From Kiritimatiellia bacterium (GTDB lineage Bacteria > Verrucomicrobiota > Kiritimatiellia > UBA8416 > JADHWI01): a stretch of DNA of 48,256 bases. This document shows, piece by piece, positions 8,485 to 15,762 of this stretch. Location of the stretch: the NCBI GenBank assembly GCA_016783565.1, contig JADHWI010000016.1, positions 1 through 48,256 on the forward strand. The letters are read 5' to 3'. A model generated the notes under the pieces. It ran no database searches. It was not told where the DNA came from and was given only the letters and a program-made list of their open reading frames with translations. Each line of letters opens with the position of its first letter. The first letter of the stretch is position 1. The translations under genes and the position numbers were made by a program.

Positions 8485-9693
8485 ATGAGCAAAGTAATGA
8501 TTATCGGGGCAGGCGGGGTCAGTCGTGTTGTGGTGCATAAGTGCGCTGGGTTGCCTGAGGTCTTTGGCGAGATCGTTCTGGCCAGTCGTACCATGTCGAA
8601 GTGCGAAGCGATTGCGGCGGAGTTGGACCGCCCCATTCTGACTTGCAGCGTGGATGCGGACAATGTGCCGGAGCTGACGGCCTTGCTTGAAAAGCATCGC
8701 CCCGATCTGGTGCTCAACGTTGCGTTGCCGTATCAGGACTTGCATATCATGGATGCGTGCCTAGCGGCGGAAATCGATTACATCGATACGGCCAACTACG
8801 AACCGACGGACACTGCGAAGTTCGAGTATAGCTGGCAGTGGGACTATCACGACCGTTTTCGCGAAGCAGGCGTGACGGCTGTTCTCGGGTCGGGCTTTGA
8901 TCCCGGCGTGACCAGCGTCTTTGCGATGTATCTGCGCAAGCACTACTTCGATGAAGTTCGTGCGATCGAGATTGTTGACTGCAACGCGGGTGACCACGGC
9001 CAGCCCTTTGCAACTAATTTCAATCCCGAAATCAATATTCGCGAGGTCACCGCAAAGGGGCGCTATTGGCAGGCGGGAGAGTGGATCGAGACCGAACCGC
9101 TTTCGGTTAGTCGCCCCTTCGTGCTGCCTGAAGGCCTCGGCACGATGAACATCTATACGATGTATCACGAGGAGTTGGAGTCGCTGGCCAGGCATATCCC
9201 GGAGCTGAAGCGTGCCCGTTTCTGGATGAGCTTTTCAGACAACTACCTCAAGCATCTGGAAGTACTGGGCAACGTCGGCATGACACGCATTGATGAGGTC
9301 GAATTCAAAGGCCAGAAGATTGTTCCTCTGCAGTTCCTCAAGGCTCTGTTGCCGGATCCGGCGAGCCTTGGCCCGCTTACCAAGGGACAGACTTGCATTG
9401 GTTGTATCGTAAGCGGCGTGAAGGATGGTATGCCAAAACGCTATTACATTTACAATATTTGCAGTCACGAAGCGGCTTACCGTGAGACCAATTCACAGGC
9501 TATCTCATACACAACCGGTGTCCCCGCGATGATTGGCGCCAAACTCGTACTACAGCATGTTTGGGATGGCGATGGCGTGTTCAATATGGAAGAGATGGAC
9601 CCCGACCCGTTCATGGAGGATCTGAATTGCTTCGGCTTGCCATGGAAAGTTGTCGAACTTGCTGCCGATGAGACAAACTATGCATTTTCTTGA
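8485..9693 (+). CDS. Carboxynorspermidine/carboxyspermidine dehydrogenase (saccharopine dehydrogenase-like)
   Basis: NAD(P)-dependent reductive condensation of aspartate beta-semialdehyde with putrescine (or diaminopropane) to carboxy(nor)spermidine. The 402-aa protein opens with the Rossmann motif MIIGAGGVSRVVVHKC and has the saccharopine-dehydrogenase-family blocks DTANYEPTDTAKFEY, GFDPGVTSVFA and GKGRYWQAG-like sequence. The family includes saccharopine dehydrogenase, but the neighbours (arginine decarboxylase, agmatinase, carboxynorspermidine decarboxylase) make the polyamine role clear. With putrescine as the only diamine made by this operon, the product should be carboxyspermidine. Its stop overlaps the start of speB by about 14 bp. 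Confidence 0.92.
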   Translation: MSKVMIIGAGGVSRVVVHKCAGLPEVFGEIVLASRTMSKCEAIAAELDRPILTCSVDADNVPELTALLEKHRPDLVLNVALPYQDLHIMDACLAAEIDYIDTANYEPTDTAKFEYSWQWDYHDRFREAGVTAVLGSGFDPGVTSVFAMYLRKHYFDEVRAIEIVDCNAGDHGQPFATNFNPEINIREVTAKGRYWQAGEWIETEPLSVSRPFVLPEGLGTMNIYTMYHEELESLARHIPELKRARFWMSFSDNYLKHLEVLGNVGMTRIDEVEFKGQKIVPLQFLKALLPDPASLGPLTKGQTCIGCIVSGVKDGMPKRYYIYNICSHEAAYRETNSQAISYTTGVPAMIGAKLVLQHVWDGDGVFNMEEMDPDPFMEDLNCFGLPWKVVELAADETNYAFS

Positions 9694-10522
9694 GTCAGAG
9701 ATCGAACGACGTCCGCGGGACGCATGCATGTTTCATGTAATCCCCGCACCTCTCGCAGACACCGTCTCGTACGGCCAAGGCACGGAGCAAGGGCCTGCGG
9801 CTTTGATCGCGGCTTCGCAGCAACTCGAAGCCCATGACGGGACTGACGTGCCATTGCGCGCAGGCATTTTTACGACGGAGACGGCGACAAGTCTTGATCT
9901 TATCGGGCAGGAGGTGACGCAGTCGCTTGCAATGGGAGCAGTGCCCGTCTTGCTCGGAGGCGAGCATACCGTGACGTTGGGCGCGTTACGAGCCATGGCG
10001 GCAGCAGGTGATCCCGTCGGTGTGGTCCAAATTGATGCCCACGCTGATTTGCGCGACACGTACGAAGGTTCACAACTGAGTCATGCATGCGTGATGCGGC
10101 GAGCGGTTGAGGATCTGGGCATGCCGCTGGTCCAGATTGGCGTCCGTGCGATCTCTGAGCCGGAACTGACCGTGCGCGAGCGGTTCAAGGTTGCCAGCTT
10201 CGATGCGGCCGACTTGCGATCTGCCCCACTACCGCGAGACTGGCTGCCGGAGGGGTTCCCGCCCCGGGTGTACCTCACCATTGATGTCGACGGGCTTGAC
10301 CCTTCCGTGATTCCGGGAACGGGAACGCCGGAACCCGGCGGTCTGGGGTGGTGGCAGACAATAGACATCATCAACCAGATCACCCGTGCTTGTGTTGTCG
10401 TTGGCTTTGACATTGTGGAATTGGCACCGATTGCGGGATCGCATGTGTCCGAGTTTGCCGCCGCACGGCTGGTCTACAATACAATTGGGGCAATCCGGCG
10501 TGCGAAGGATGCTGCGCCATGA
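9680..10522 (+). CDS. speB: Agmatinase SpeB
   Basis: Binuclear manganese ureohydrolase converting agmatine to putrescine and urea. The metal ligands are visible in GGEHTVT, QIDAHADLRDTY and LTIDVDGLDPSVIPGTGTPEPGG, and length (280 aa) is normal. I chose the ATG giving MHFLESEIERR because family proteins begin close to this FL segment; ATG 9668 would add four residues. The start lies inside the preceding gene and the stop overlaps nspC as ATGA, so all four polyamine genes are tightly coupled. With SpeA upstream, agmatine rather than arginine or guanidinobutyrate is the expected substrate. Confidence 0.92.
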   Translation: MHFLESEIERRPRDACMFHVIPAPLADTVSYGQGTEQGPAALIAASQQLEAHDGTDVPLRAGIFTTETATSLDLIGQEVTQSLAMGAVPVLLGGEHTVTLGALRAMAAAGDPVGVVQIDAHADLRDTYEGSQLSHACVMRRAVEDLGMPLVQIGVRAISEPELTVRERFKVASFDAADLRSAPLPRDWLPEGFPPRVYLTIDVDGLDPSVIPGTGTPEPGGLGWWQTIDIINQITRACVVVGFDIVELAPIAGSHVSEFAAARLVYNTIGAIRRAKDAAP

Positions 10523-11688
10523 CGCCACAGGATATCGCCACGCCTTGTTTTGCCATTGATGTTGAGGCTCTGGAAACCAATGCACGCCTGTTGGCAGACG
10601 TCAAGCAGCGCTCTGGCTGCCGGATACTGCTGGCAACCAAAGCCTACGCAATGTGGCGGACATTCCCAATGCTGCGGCACTATCTCGATGGCACCTGCGC
10701 TAGCTCGCCTTACGAGGCCCGTCTGGGCCGTGAGGAGTTCATGGGCGAAGTCGAAGCATTTTCTGCTGCCTATAGCGACTTAGATATCAAGGAACTGGTT
10801 CAGACATGCGACACGATTATCTTCAATTCATTTTCCCAGTGGCACCGTTACCGGGATCGCGTTGCCGGGACCGCGCGTCCGATTCGGTGCGGCCTTCGCA
10901 TCAATCCTGAAGTGTCTACCCAAACCGTTCCCCTTTATGATCCCTGCGCACCGGGTTCCCACCTTGGTATCTGTCGCCATGAATTTGAGGGCCAATCCCT
11001 GGAAGGGATTAGCGGCCTGCACTTTCATTCCCTTTGCGAACAGGGCGCGGAGGATCTTGCGACGACCTGGAATGCTGTCGTTGAATCATTCGGCGATCTC
11101 TTACAGGGCATGTCATGGGTTAACATGGGCGGAGGCCACCATATCACCAAGGCGGGATATGATGTTGATCTCCTGTGTAAGTTGATTTCTGATGCGCAGT
11201 TGCGCTATGGCTTGACAGTTTATCTTGAACCGGGCGAAGCCGTGGCGCTCGATGCTGGGGTTCTGCTGACATCCGTTCTGGATGTCCGCCCGGGAATACC
11301 AGAGGTGGCGATCCTCGATATCTCGGCGACCGCACACATGCCTGATGTGCTTGAAATGCCGTATCGACCGCATGTCTATCGGTGCGGGACCTCGCTGCGC
11401 TGTGAAAATGCGGTTGAGGGGCGTGATGCCGGAAGCGGCGCATATACATACCGTCTCGCAGGACCGAGCTGCCTTGCTGGAGACGTGATTGGCCTCTACG
11501 CCTTCGACGAGCCGCTCCGACCCGGCAATCGACTCTTTTTCGGCGATATGGCAATCTACTCAATGGTGAAGACCACGATGTTCAATGGTCTGCGTCATCC
11601 AGCGATAGCGCTCTATCATGCACGGTCAAACGCCCTCGATATCTCCCGCGAGTTCTGCTACGAAGACTTCCGAAACCGTCTTGCATAA
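10519..11688 (+). CDS. nspC: Carboxynorspermidine/carboxyspermidine decarboxylase NspC
   Basis: Fold-III PLP decarboxylase that removes CO2 from carboxyspermidine to give spermidine (or carboxynorspermidine to norspermidine). The 389-aa protein has the PLP lysine in ILLATKAYAMW near residue 40, HFHSLCEQG, the phosphate-binding GGGHH and EPGEAVALDAG. The second active-site cysteine region GPSCLAGDVIG is also present. It is last in the polyamine operon and overlaps speB by ATGA. The four genes encode a complete arginine to agmatine to putrescine to carboxyspermidine to spermidine route. It is convergent with the lipoprotein/universal stress operon; no strong terminator is visible in the 130-bp gap. 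Confidence 0.94.
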   Translation: MTPQDIATPCFAIDVEALETNARLLADVKQRSGCRILLATKAYAMWRTFPMLRHYLDGTCASSPYEARLGREEFMGEVEAFSAAYSDLDIKELVQTCDTIIFNSFSQWHRYRDRVAGTARPIRCGLRINPEVSTQTVPLYDPCAPGSHLGICRHEFEGQSLEGISGLHFHSLCEQGAEDLATTWNAVVESFGDLLQGMSWVNMGGGHHITKAGYDVDLLCKLISDAQLRYGLTVYLEPGEAVALDAGVLLTSVLDVRPGIPEVAILDISATAHMPDVLEMPYRPHVYRCGTSLRCENAVEGRDAGSGAYTYRLAGPSCLAGDVIGLYAFDEPLRPGNRLFFGDMAIYSMVKTTMFNGLRHPAIALYHARSNALDISREFCYEDFRNRLA

Positions 11689-11818
11689 CCCCGCCCGGGC
11701 GAGTGTGCAGAGCAGACCCATGCTTCGACGTTGACCGCCGGGAAGGGGTACGATAACTTTACAAGGCTATCAGAAGCGCACTTCTGGGAATCGCGTATTT
11801 CTTGGCCATTACGGGAAT

Positions 11819-11971
11819 CTACCAGTCGTCATCCGCGTCGGAGTCCAGCTGCCCCCCGGCGGTGTTATGCTGCCAACGAAAGCCAGCATCATCTTCGATG
11901 AGACTTCCGGCGCACCCCGAGAACTGCAGCCCTATACCCGTCAGTATGATCACCATCAGCAAGCTTTTCAT
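11819..11971 (-). CDS. Small 50-aa lipoprotein
   Basis: A minus-strand frame with a strong ribosome-binding site (AAAGGAGG eight bases before the ATG). It encodes MKSLLMVIILTGIGL followed by the lipobox QFSGC, so the mature lipidated peptide is about 31 residues. The mature part is acidic and ends in DSDADDDW. It follows the universal stress gene by 30 bp on the same strand and is probably the last gene of that operon. No family is recognised. The acidic, short mature part resembles small envelope-stress lipoproteins only in general form. Confidence 0.72.
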   Translation of the reverse strand: MKSLLMVIILTGIGLQFSGCAGSLIEDDAGFRWQHNTAGGQLDSDADDDW

Positions 11972-12001
11972 TGTCCTGCCTCCTTTCGCGGCCCGACGGC
12001 A

Positions 12002-12607
12002 CTACACTGTCGGCGCCATTTCCCACGGCAAGCCAGGCCTGCCAAAATGACCGTAGTCCGTGGTTGCGCGGTCGCCTTGCCGCAGAAGCGACCTGCACGG
12101 CGTTACAGACTTGTGCTTGGGGTGCTTCACGATTAGCACGGGGCACGGCGTCATGCGCACAACCTTCTCTGCCGTGCCACCGATAAGCGTATACATCAGC
12201 CTTGTACGGCCTTGCGTACCCATAACAATCAAGTCCACGTCATACTCTTCAGCCGCACGGACGATCGCCACAAACGGCTTTCCGGGCGCGCGAAGTGGCC
12301 TGATATTGACGTCAGGATGCCTTTCATGGAGGTCCGCGGCCAAGCGCTGCAAGCTTTTGCCCAGATCGTCGCCTGGCTCTTCGTGCCCGACAACTCCCTC
12401 TTCCATCCCCGCGGTCAACCACAGGCGGACGTCGCCATCCACACCGGGATACTCTATGGGGTGACATGGCACGTACGGATCATGGACCTGCAGGAGCAGC
12501 AACTCAGCCCCGTGTGTCTCGGCGAACATCACAGCGTACTGTGTCGCGTATGCCGCGTTCCTTGAGAAATCAATCGGACATAGAATCTTCTTCAGTTCAA
12601 CCTTCAT
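12002..12607 (-). CDS. Universal stress protein (UspA family) with C-terminal extension
   Basis: A 201-aa protein. Residues 1-158 form one Usp domain starting KKILCPIDFSRNAAYATQYA, with DLIVMGTQGRTRLMYTLIGGTAEKVVRMTPCPVLIVK matching the ATP-binding G-2x-G-9x-G(S/T) signature of the ATP-binding subgroup. After PVLIVK, where Usp proteins normally end, about 40 further residues follow, rich in Arg and Pro. A 3' fusion or frameshift extension is possible. The ATG overlaps the stop of the 67-aa gene upstream (ATGA), and the lipoprotein gene follows. Expression is predicted from the sigma-54-type promoter at 13909-13923. Confidence 0.9.
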   Translation of the reverse strand: MKVELKKILCPIDFSRNAAYATQYAVMFAETHGAELLLLQVHDPYVPCHPIEYPGVDGDVRLWLTAGMEEGVVGHEEPGDDLGKSLQRLAADLHERHPDVNIRPLRAPGKPFVAIVRAAEEYDVDLIVMGTQGRTRLMYTLIGGTAEKVVRMTPCPVLIVKHPKHKSVTPCRSLLRQGDRATTDYGHFGRPGLPWEMAPTV

Positions 12608-12807
12608 ATCTCTACATCTCCATTCGTCGCGTGATGCGGTTCACGTCCGGGGGCCGACCCGTTTTCGTCGATTGCGAACGATCGGACCCCCTGGAGTGGT
12701 TGTGCGTCTTCGTCGTCCTGCCAGCGGTGGCACTCCCTGTTTCCCCATTTGCGCACCACGGCCCTGCTGACGTCCCGTCGGCGGTTCGCCCTGCCTGTTT
12801 TGCTCAT
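12604..12807 (-). CDS. Small MSKTG-type protein (copy 2), function unknown
   Basis: A 67-aa protein starting MSKTGRANRRRDVSR. The first residues resemble those of the 72-aa protein at 13487-13705 (MSKTGGQNRRCDGRK), which suggests paralogy or a shared N-terminal element; the rest is unrelated. A GTAGGAG site lies about nine bases before the ATG and the stop overlaps the universal stress gene start. No domain is recognised. Because the sequence is short and low in hydrophobic residues, coding status rests on the start signals, the operon position and the shared N-terminus. Confidence 0.5.
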   Translation of the reverse strand: MSKTGRANRRRDVSRAVVRKWGNRECHRWQDDEDAQPLQGVRSFAIDENGSAPGREPHHATNGDVEI

Positions 12808-12821
12808 GACTGAGGGGGCTC

Positions 12822-13013
12822 CTACGTGCCAGATTTCGCTTCCGCTGCCAGCCAGTACTCGACAGCATCCTCCCTGAAACCGTCCTTCTCGGCCAAGTAG
12901 TAGGCTGCTGCCTGGATCTTGAGGTAACGATCTTCCGCCGTTGCTTTCTTCTTGCGTGGACGGCTGGTCGTCCCTGAAGTGGTTCTTGCTGTAGTTTCCG
13001 TCGCCATTGTCAT
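12822..13013 (-). CDS. DUF2934 domain protein
   Basis: A 63-aa protein with a Thr/Arg/Lys-rich N-terminal part (TSRPRKKKATAEDRYLK) and a C-terminal DUF2934 helix pair, IQAAAYYLAEKDGFREDAVEYW. This carries the family pattern A-Y-x-L-x-E-x-D-G ... A-x-x-Y-W-L-x-A-E. Function is unknown, but such proteins are often near stress and DNA-binding genes. The start was set at ATG 13013 because AAGGAG lies eight bases upstream; the open frame to 13175 is not family-like. It is the fourth gene of the seven-gene minus-strand operon. Confidence 0.82.
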   Translation of the reverse strand: MTMATETTARTTSGTTSRPRKKKATAEDRYLKIQAAAYYLAEKDGFREDAVEYWLAAEAKSGT

Positions 13014-13110
13014 AGCCTTTACTCCTTGTCTTTCTCGTCTCTCTGTCCGTGCTTGACTGTCGGAGGTCCCCGACTCCCTGCCTGCCGACCGTCTCGTGCC
13101 TCCGGCTAGC

Positions 13111-13494
13111 CTATTTTGACTTCGATGGCCCTGGGCCTTGCCTTCTACTGTCTTTGGAATCTGAAGACTCAGCACAGGGATCGAATGAGGTTACCCGCGA
13201 ATCGTCTACGAATATCTCGTCTATGCCGCAGCGCGGCAACGAACCGTGCTCACGTATGTACTTAAGCACTAGGTCCGGCAGCGGACTCCTGCCATCCCAA
13301 GAGACTCTCCTTGTGTATGATACTTCTATACCCAAGTGGAACACTACCGGCCCCCGCGGCAGCGGGATGTGGGGAGGGTCCTCGCCTCGGGATCGCAAGC
13401 GGAACGCCTTCACATCGGCCGGCAACGGCGAATCGCCGCCATGCTGAATATATCGGTCGTATCCAACTTTATACAGTCGCTGTTCGCTAACCAT
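13111..13494 (-). CDS. Unrecognised 127-aa protein
   Basis: A 127-aa soluble protein starting MVSEQRLYKVGYDRYIQHGG with no signal peptide or membrane segment. The middle alternates strand-like stretches (GPVVFHLGIEVSYTRRVSW, LVLKYIREHG) with Pro/Gly turns. The last 20 residues are Ser/Asp/Lys-rich and probably disordered. Composition and third-position bias look coding, and the start overlaps the end of the MSKTG gene upstream by 8 bp. I do not recognise a family. By operon position it belongs to the sigma-54-controlled stress set. Confidence 0.6.
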   Translation of the reverse strand: MVSEQRLYKVGYDRYIQHGGDSPLPADVKAFRLRSRGEDPPHIPLPRGPVVFHLGIEVSYTRRVSWDGRSPLPDLVLKYIREHGSLPRCGIDEIFVDDSRVTSFDPCAESSDSKDSRRQGPGPSKSK

Positions 13495-13705
13495 TCATCA
13501 CTCCCATCTGCTTGAGGGCGCCACAGTTCATATTGTTTTGCCCCTTGTTCATGGCCCCCTGTCCCAGCCCGCCAGGAACAGGGGCCCTGAGATAGAGCAA
13601 CTTGCCCTTGTCGCTGCCCCGGCCCTGATCGTCCTCCCGAGGCCTCCTGCACCTGACGAGCTTGCGCCCATCACACCGCCGATTCTGTCCGCCTGTCTTG
13701 CTCAT
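13487..13705 (-). CDS. Small MSKTG-type protein (copy 1), function unknown
   Basis: A 72-aa basic protein starting MSKTGGQNRRCDGRKLVRCRR. The C-terminal half is Gly/Asn/Met-rich (GQGAMNKGQNNMNCGALKQMG). Its ATG overlaps the stop of the tail-protein gene (ATGA) and its stop overlaps the 127-aa gene by 8 bp, so it is part of a coupled chain. Its N-terminus resembles the protein at 12604-12807. No known domain. A different frame is also open here, so confidence is moderate. Confidence 0.5.
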   Translation of the reverse strand: MSKTGGQNRRCDGRKLVRCRRPREDDQGRGSDKGKLLYLRAPVPGGLGQGAMNKGQNNMNCGALKQMGVMNG

Positions 13706-13869
13706 GCTTTCTTGAAGTAGGTGCTCTCGGCACCATTCATCTGCTGGAACTGGTCATTTTCTGCACGGATCCTATGGCTAGACTTGCCGCCCTCACCGCT
13801 CACCCGCGGCTTAGCGGTCCGCTTCCCTGGCTTTGCGCCATCTCGTGAAATGGACTTTTCGCGTTTCAT
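13702..13869 (-). CDS. Small basic protein with conserved C-terminal tail (copy 2)
   Basis: A 55-aa protein whose basic first part (MKREKSISRDGAKPGKRTAK...) differs from that of the 6058-6210 protein. Its last 17 residues, DQFQQMNGAESTYFKKA, are nearly identical to that protein's tail. The start at 13869 follows CAGGAGT. The longer frame to 14208 crosses the predicted promoter and is rejected. It is first of seven coupled minus-strand genes ending with the universal stress protein and a lipoprotein. Both tail proteins are first genes behind near-identical sigma-54-type promoters, which argues for a common role. A conserved C-terminus on a variable basic body could be a recognition tail, a modification site or a binding peptide. 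No function is established. Confidence 0.72.
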   Translation of the reverse strand: MKREKSISRDGAKPGKRTAKPRVSGEGGKSSHRIRAENDQFQQMNGAESTYFKKA

Positions 13870-13908
13870 ACTCCTGCCCCCGCTATCACGTGGTTGTCTA
13901 TGGGTACC

Positions 13909-13923
13909 GCATGTGCCGTGCCA
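13909..13923 (-). promoter_or_regulatory. Sigma-54-type promoter of universal-stress operon
   Basis: The minus strand reads TTGGCACGGCACATGCGG, with GG and GC ten bases apart and a perfect TGGCACG box. A start near 13898 leaves a leader of about 30 nt to ATG 13869, the same geometry as at the first tail-protein operon. The activator palindromes lie 100 and 119 bp upstream. Confidence 0.75.
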
Positions 13924-14023
13924 AGTCGGGAAACGAAAACAATGTCCTGATAAAACCAGCCCTATGGACGTGCTATGGCTCTGGATAGAAAACACCCGTG
14001 CCGTGCGGATCGATGGAAGAAAA

Positions 14024-14060
14024 TCGGAAGTTTCCGAAAATATCGGAAGAGCAGTTCCGA
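14024..14060. promoter_or_regulatory. Tandem activator palindromes TCGGAA/TTCCGA
   Basis: TCGGAA at 14024-14029 and TTCCGA at 14032-14037 form a dyad with a 2-bp gap. TCGGAA at 14043-14048 and TTCCGA at 14055-14060 form a dyad with a 6-bp gap, identical in arms and spacing to the site at 20290-20307. The cluster lies between the activator gene and the promoter it is proposed to control, so it may also serve autoregulation. Confidence 0.68.
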
Positions 14061-14228
14061 GAAACGAGCTAGATCCCGCCCCTTCCACCGGCCCACGGCC
14101 CATCGCCCAGTTAATCGCCCAGTCAACAAGGGCTTGCGCGTGCATGGAGCTTTGACTACGCTCCCTTAGCGAGTAGTTCGCCTTCGGCATAGGCCATAGG
14201 CGGTTCATAAGTCAAAAAGGATGCCCTG

Positions 14229-15653
14229 ATGCAGCTTCGGATTCTACTCTTAGTGGACGAACCCAGACTTCAATCACGTGTTCAACGGATCTTGCGAGAT
14301 ATAGACGCCTTCGTTAGAGTGCCCAAGGAAGACAAGGTCACATGGGAGACCACCGACAAAATTCTTTCCGACATTCTGATTGTCTATCAGTCCGTGATTC
14401 CCGACCCGGCAGAAGAATATGTCCGGGGTATTGCCAATTCCCTGAATTCACCGGCACTTATCGTCCTCTCGAACAGCGATGACGCAGAGATCCTTGCCGG
14501 GCTGTGTGCGACGGGAGCCGAAGCGGCCCTGTATTCGGAAATCTCTGATGATATGATGAGGGACACCATCTGCGGTATCGTCGAGGGACGCCGAGACCTG
14601 CTTTCAAAGACGGTTGCAGCGCGTAGGGCTACGCCACGGCCGGAGCTGACGGATTTTGTGTCTACCAGCCCCATCATGCAGGAATTCATGAAGACGGTTC
14701 ATCGCATCGCAGACAGTGATGCGCCGCTTCTGGTTGCCGGAGAAACGGGAGTTGGAAAAGAGCGCCTCTCCCGAGCCATTCACTACGATAGCCGTCGTGC
14801 TGACGGGCCCTTCATATCCGTTAATTGCGGCGCTATTCCCGAGAATCTTCTTGAGAGCCAGTTGTTCGGTCACGAAAAGGGCGCTTTTACCGGTGCGACG
14901 CGGACCCAGCGAGGGTGTTTCGAACTGGCGCACAGGGGCACACTGTTTCTGGATGAAATAACAGAAATACCCTTTCATTTGCAGGTGAAACTTCTGCATG
15001 TGCTGCAGGACTACGAAATAGCGCCTGTTGGTAGCGAAAAGAAGATCCCCATAGACGTGCGCATCATTGCCGCAACAAACAGGCACATCAGAGAGGAAGT
15101 AGAGGAGAAGCGTTTCCGTAAGGATCTCTACTACCGCCTCGGCGTGGTATCTATTGATGTTCCCCCGCTTCGGGAACGCAGAGGTGACATTCCCGCACTT
15201 GCATCCTCTATCCTGGAAGGACTGTCTTCGAGGATCGGGCGGAGCGTTGGGTCAATCGAAACAGCCGCACTGGAGGCGTTGAGCAACTACTCCTGGCCGG
15301 GAAATGTTCGCGAACTGATCAACGTGATGGAGCGAGCGGTATTGCTCTGCAGGACCAGCCAGATCACGTTCGGAGACCTCCCCGAAGATATCACAGCGGG
15401 TGAAGAGGGCGTTGAAACGCTTATGCTCCCATGCAGTATCGATCTAATTCCTGATGAATGGATGTCCCTGCCCATGAAAGAGATCCGCGAGGCGGCCATT
15501 GATCGTTTTGAAAAAGCTTACCTGACCAAGCTTTTAACCCTCACCGAAGGTCGCATCGGCGAGACAGCCAAACGTGCCGGAATGGAACCCCGTTCCCTCT
15601 TCAACAAAATGAAACGGTACGGACTCAGGAAAGAAGACTACCGCGCAACGTGA
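14229..15653 (+). CDS. Sigma-54-dependent transcriptional activator with degenerate receiver domain
   Basis: An NtrC-family enhancer-binding protein of 474 aa. Residues about 4-115 have a receiver-like pattern, but the phosphoacceptor Asp at the end of strand 3 is replaced (SDILIVYQSVIPD) and the conserved Lys is missing, so phosphorylation in the usual way is unlikely. Residues about 140-380 are an intact AAA+ domain with Walker A GETGVGKE at 171-178, the sigma-54 contact loop GAFTGA at 218-223 and Walker B TLFLDE at 238-243. The C-terminus is a Fis-type helix-turn-helix (GETAKRAGMEPRSLFNKMKRYG). It lies beside palindromes and sigma-54-type promoters and is the obvious candidate regulator for them. 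No partner kinase is present. Confidence 0.93.
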   Translation: MQLRILLLVDEPRLQSRVQRILRDIDAFVRVPKEDKVTWETTDKILSDILIVYQSVIPDPAEEYVRGIANSLNSPALIVLSNSDDAEILAGLCATGAEAALYSEISDDMMRDTICGIVEGRRDLLSKTVAARRATPRPELTDFVSTSPIMQEFMKTVHRIADSDAPLLVAGETGVGKERLSRAIHYDSRRADGPFISVNCGAIPENLLESQLFGHEKGAFTGATRTQRGCFELAHRGTLFLDEITEIPFHLQVKLLHVLQDYEIAPVGSEKKIPIDVRIIAATNRHIREEVEEKRFRKDLYYRLGVVSIDVPPLRERRGDIPALASSILEGLSSRIGRSVGSIETAALEALSNYSWPGNVRELINVMERAVLLCRTSQITFGDLPEDITAGEEGVETLMLPCSIDLIPDEWMSLPMKEIREAAIDRFEKAYLTKLLTLTEGRIGETAKRAGMEPRSLFNKMKRYGLRKEDYRAT

Positions 15654-15762
15654 AGTCAGTGATCCCGCGCTTCGCGTATGGCACTACCAACACATTTCTA
15701 CTCCGTATGGACTTTCTGCATCACCCCTCTGTCCACATTTTCAGAGGTCAGCGAAATCAACG

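Larger units (their letters stand above)
13870..14228. other. Intergenic regulatory region between tail-protein operon and sigma-54 activator
   Basis: This 359-bp divergent region holds the minus-strand sigma-54-type promoter (13909-13923) and two tandem palindromes (14024-14037 and 14043-14060). Close to the activator gene there is a plausible ribosome-binding site (AAAAAGGA) eight bases before ATG 14229. The repeated GGCATAGGCCATAGGCGG just upstream of the activator is noted without a function. I saw no convincing plus-strand promoter. Confidence 0.6.

Noticed and set aside
14130-14143. GG-N10-GC on the plus strand before the sigma-54 activator gene
   Set aside because: The -24 side lacks the TGGCAC core (AGGGCT), so a sigma-54 promoter for the activator itself is not supported.
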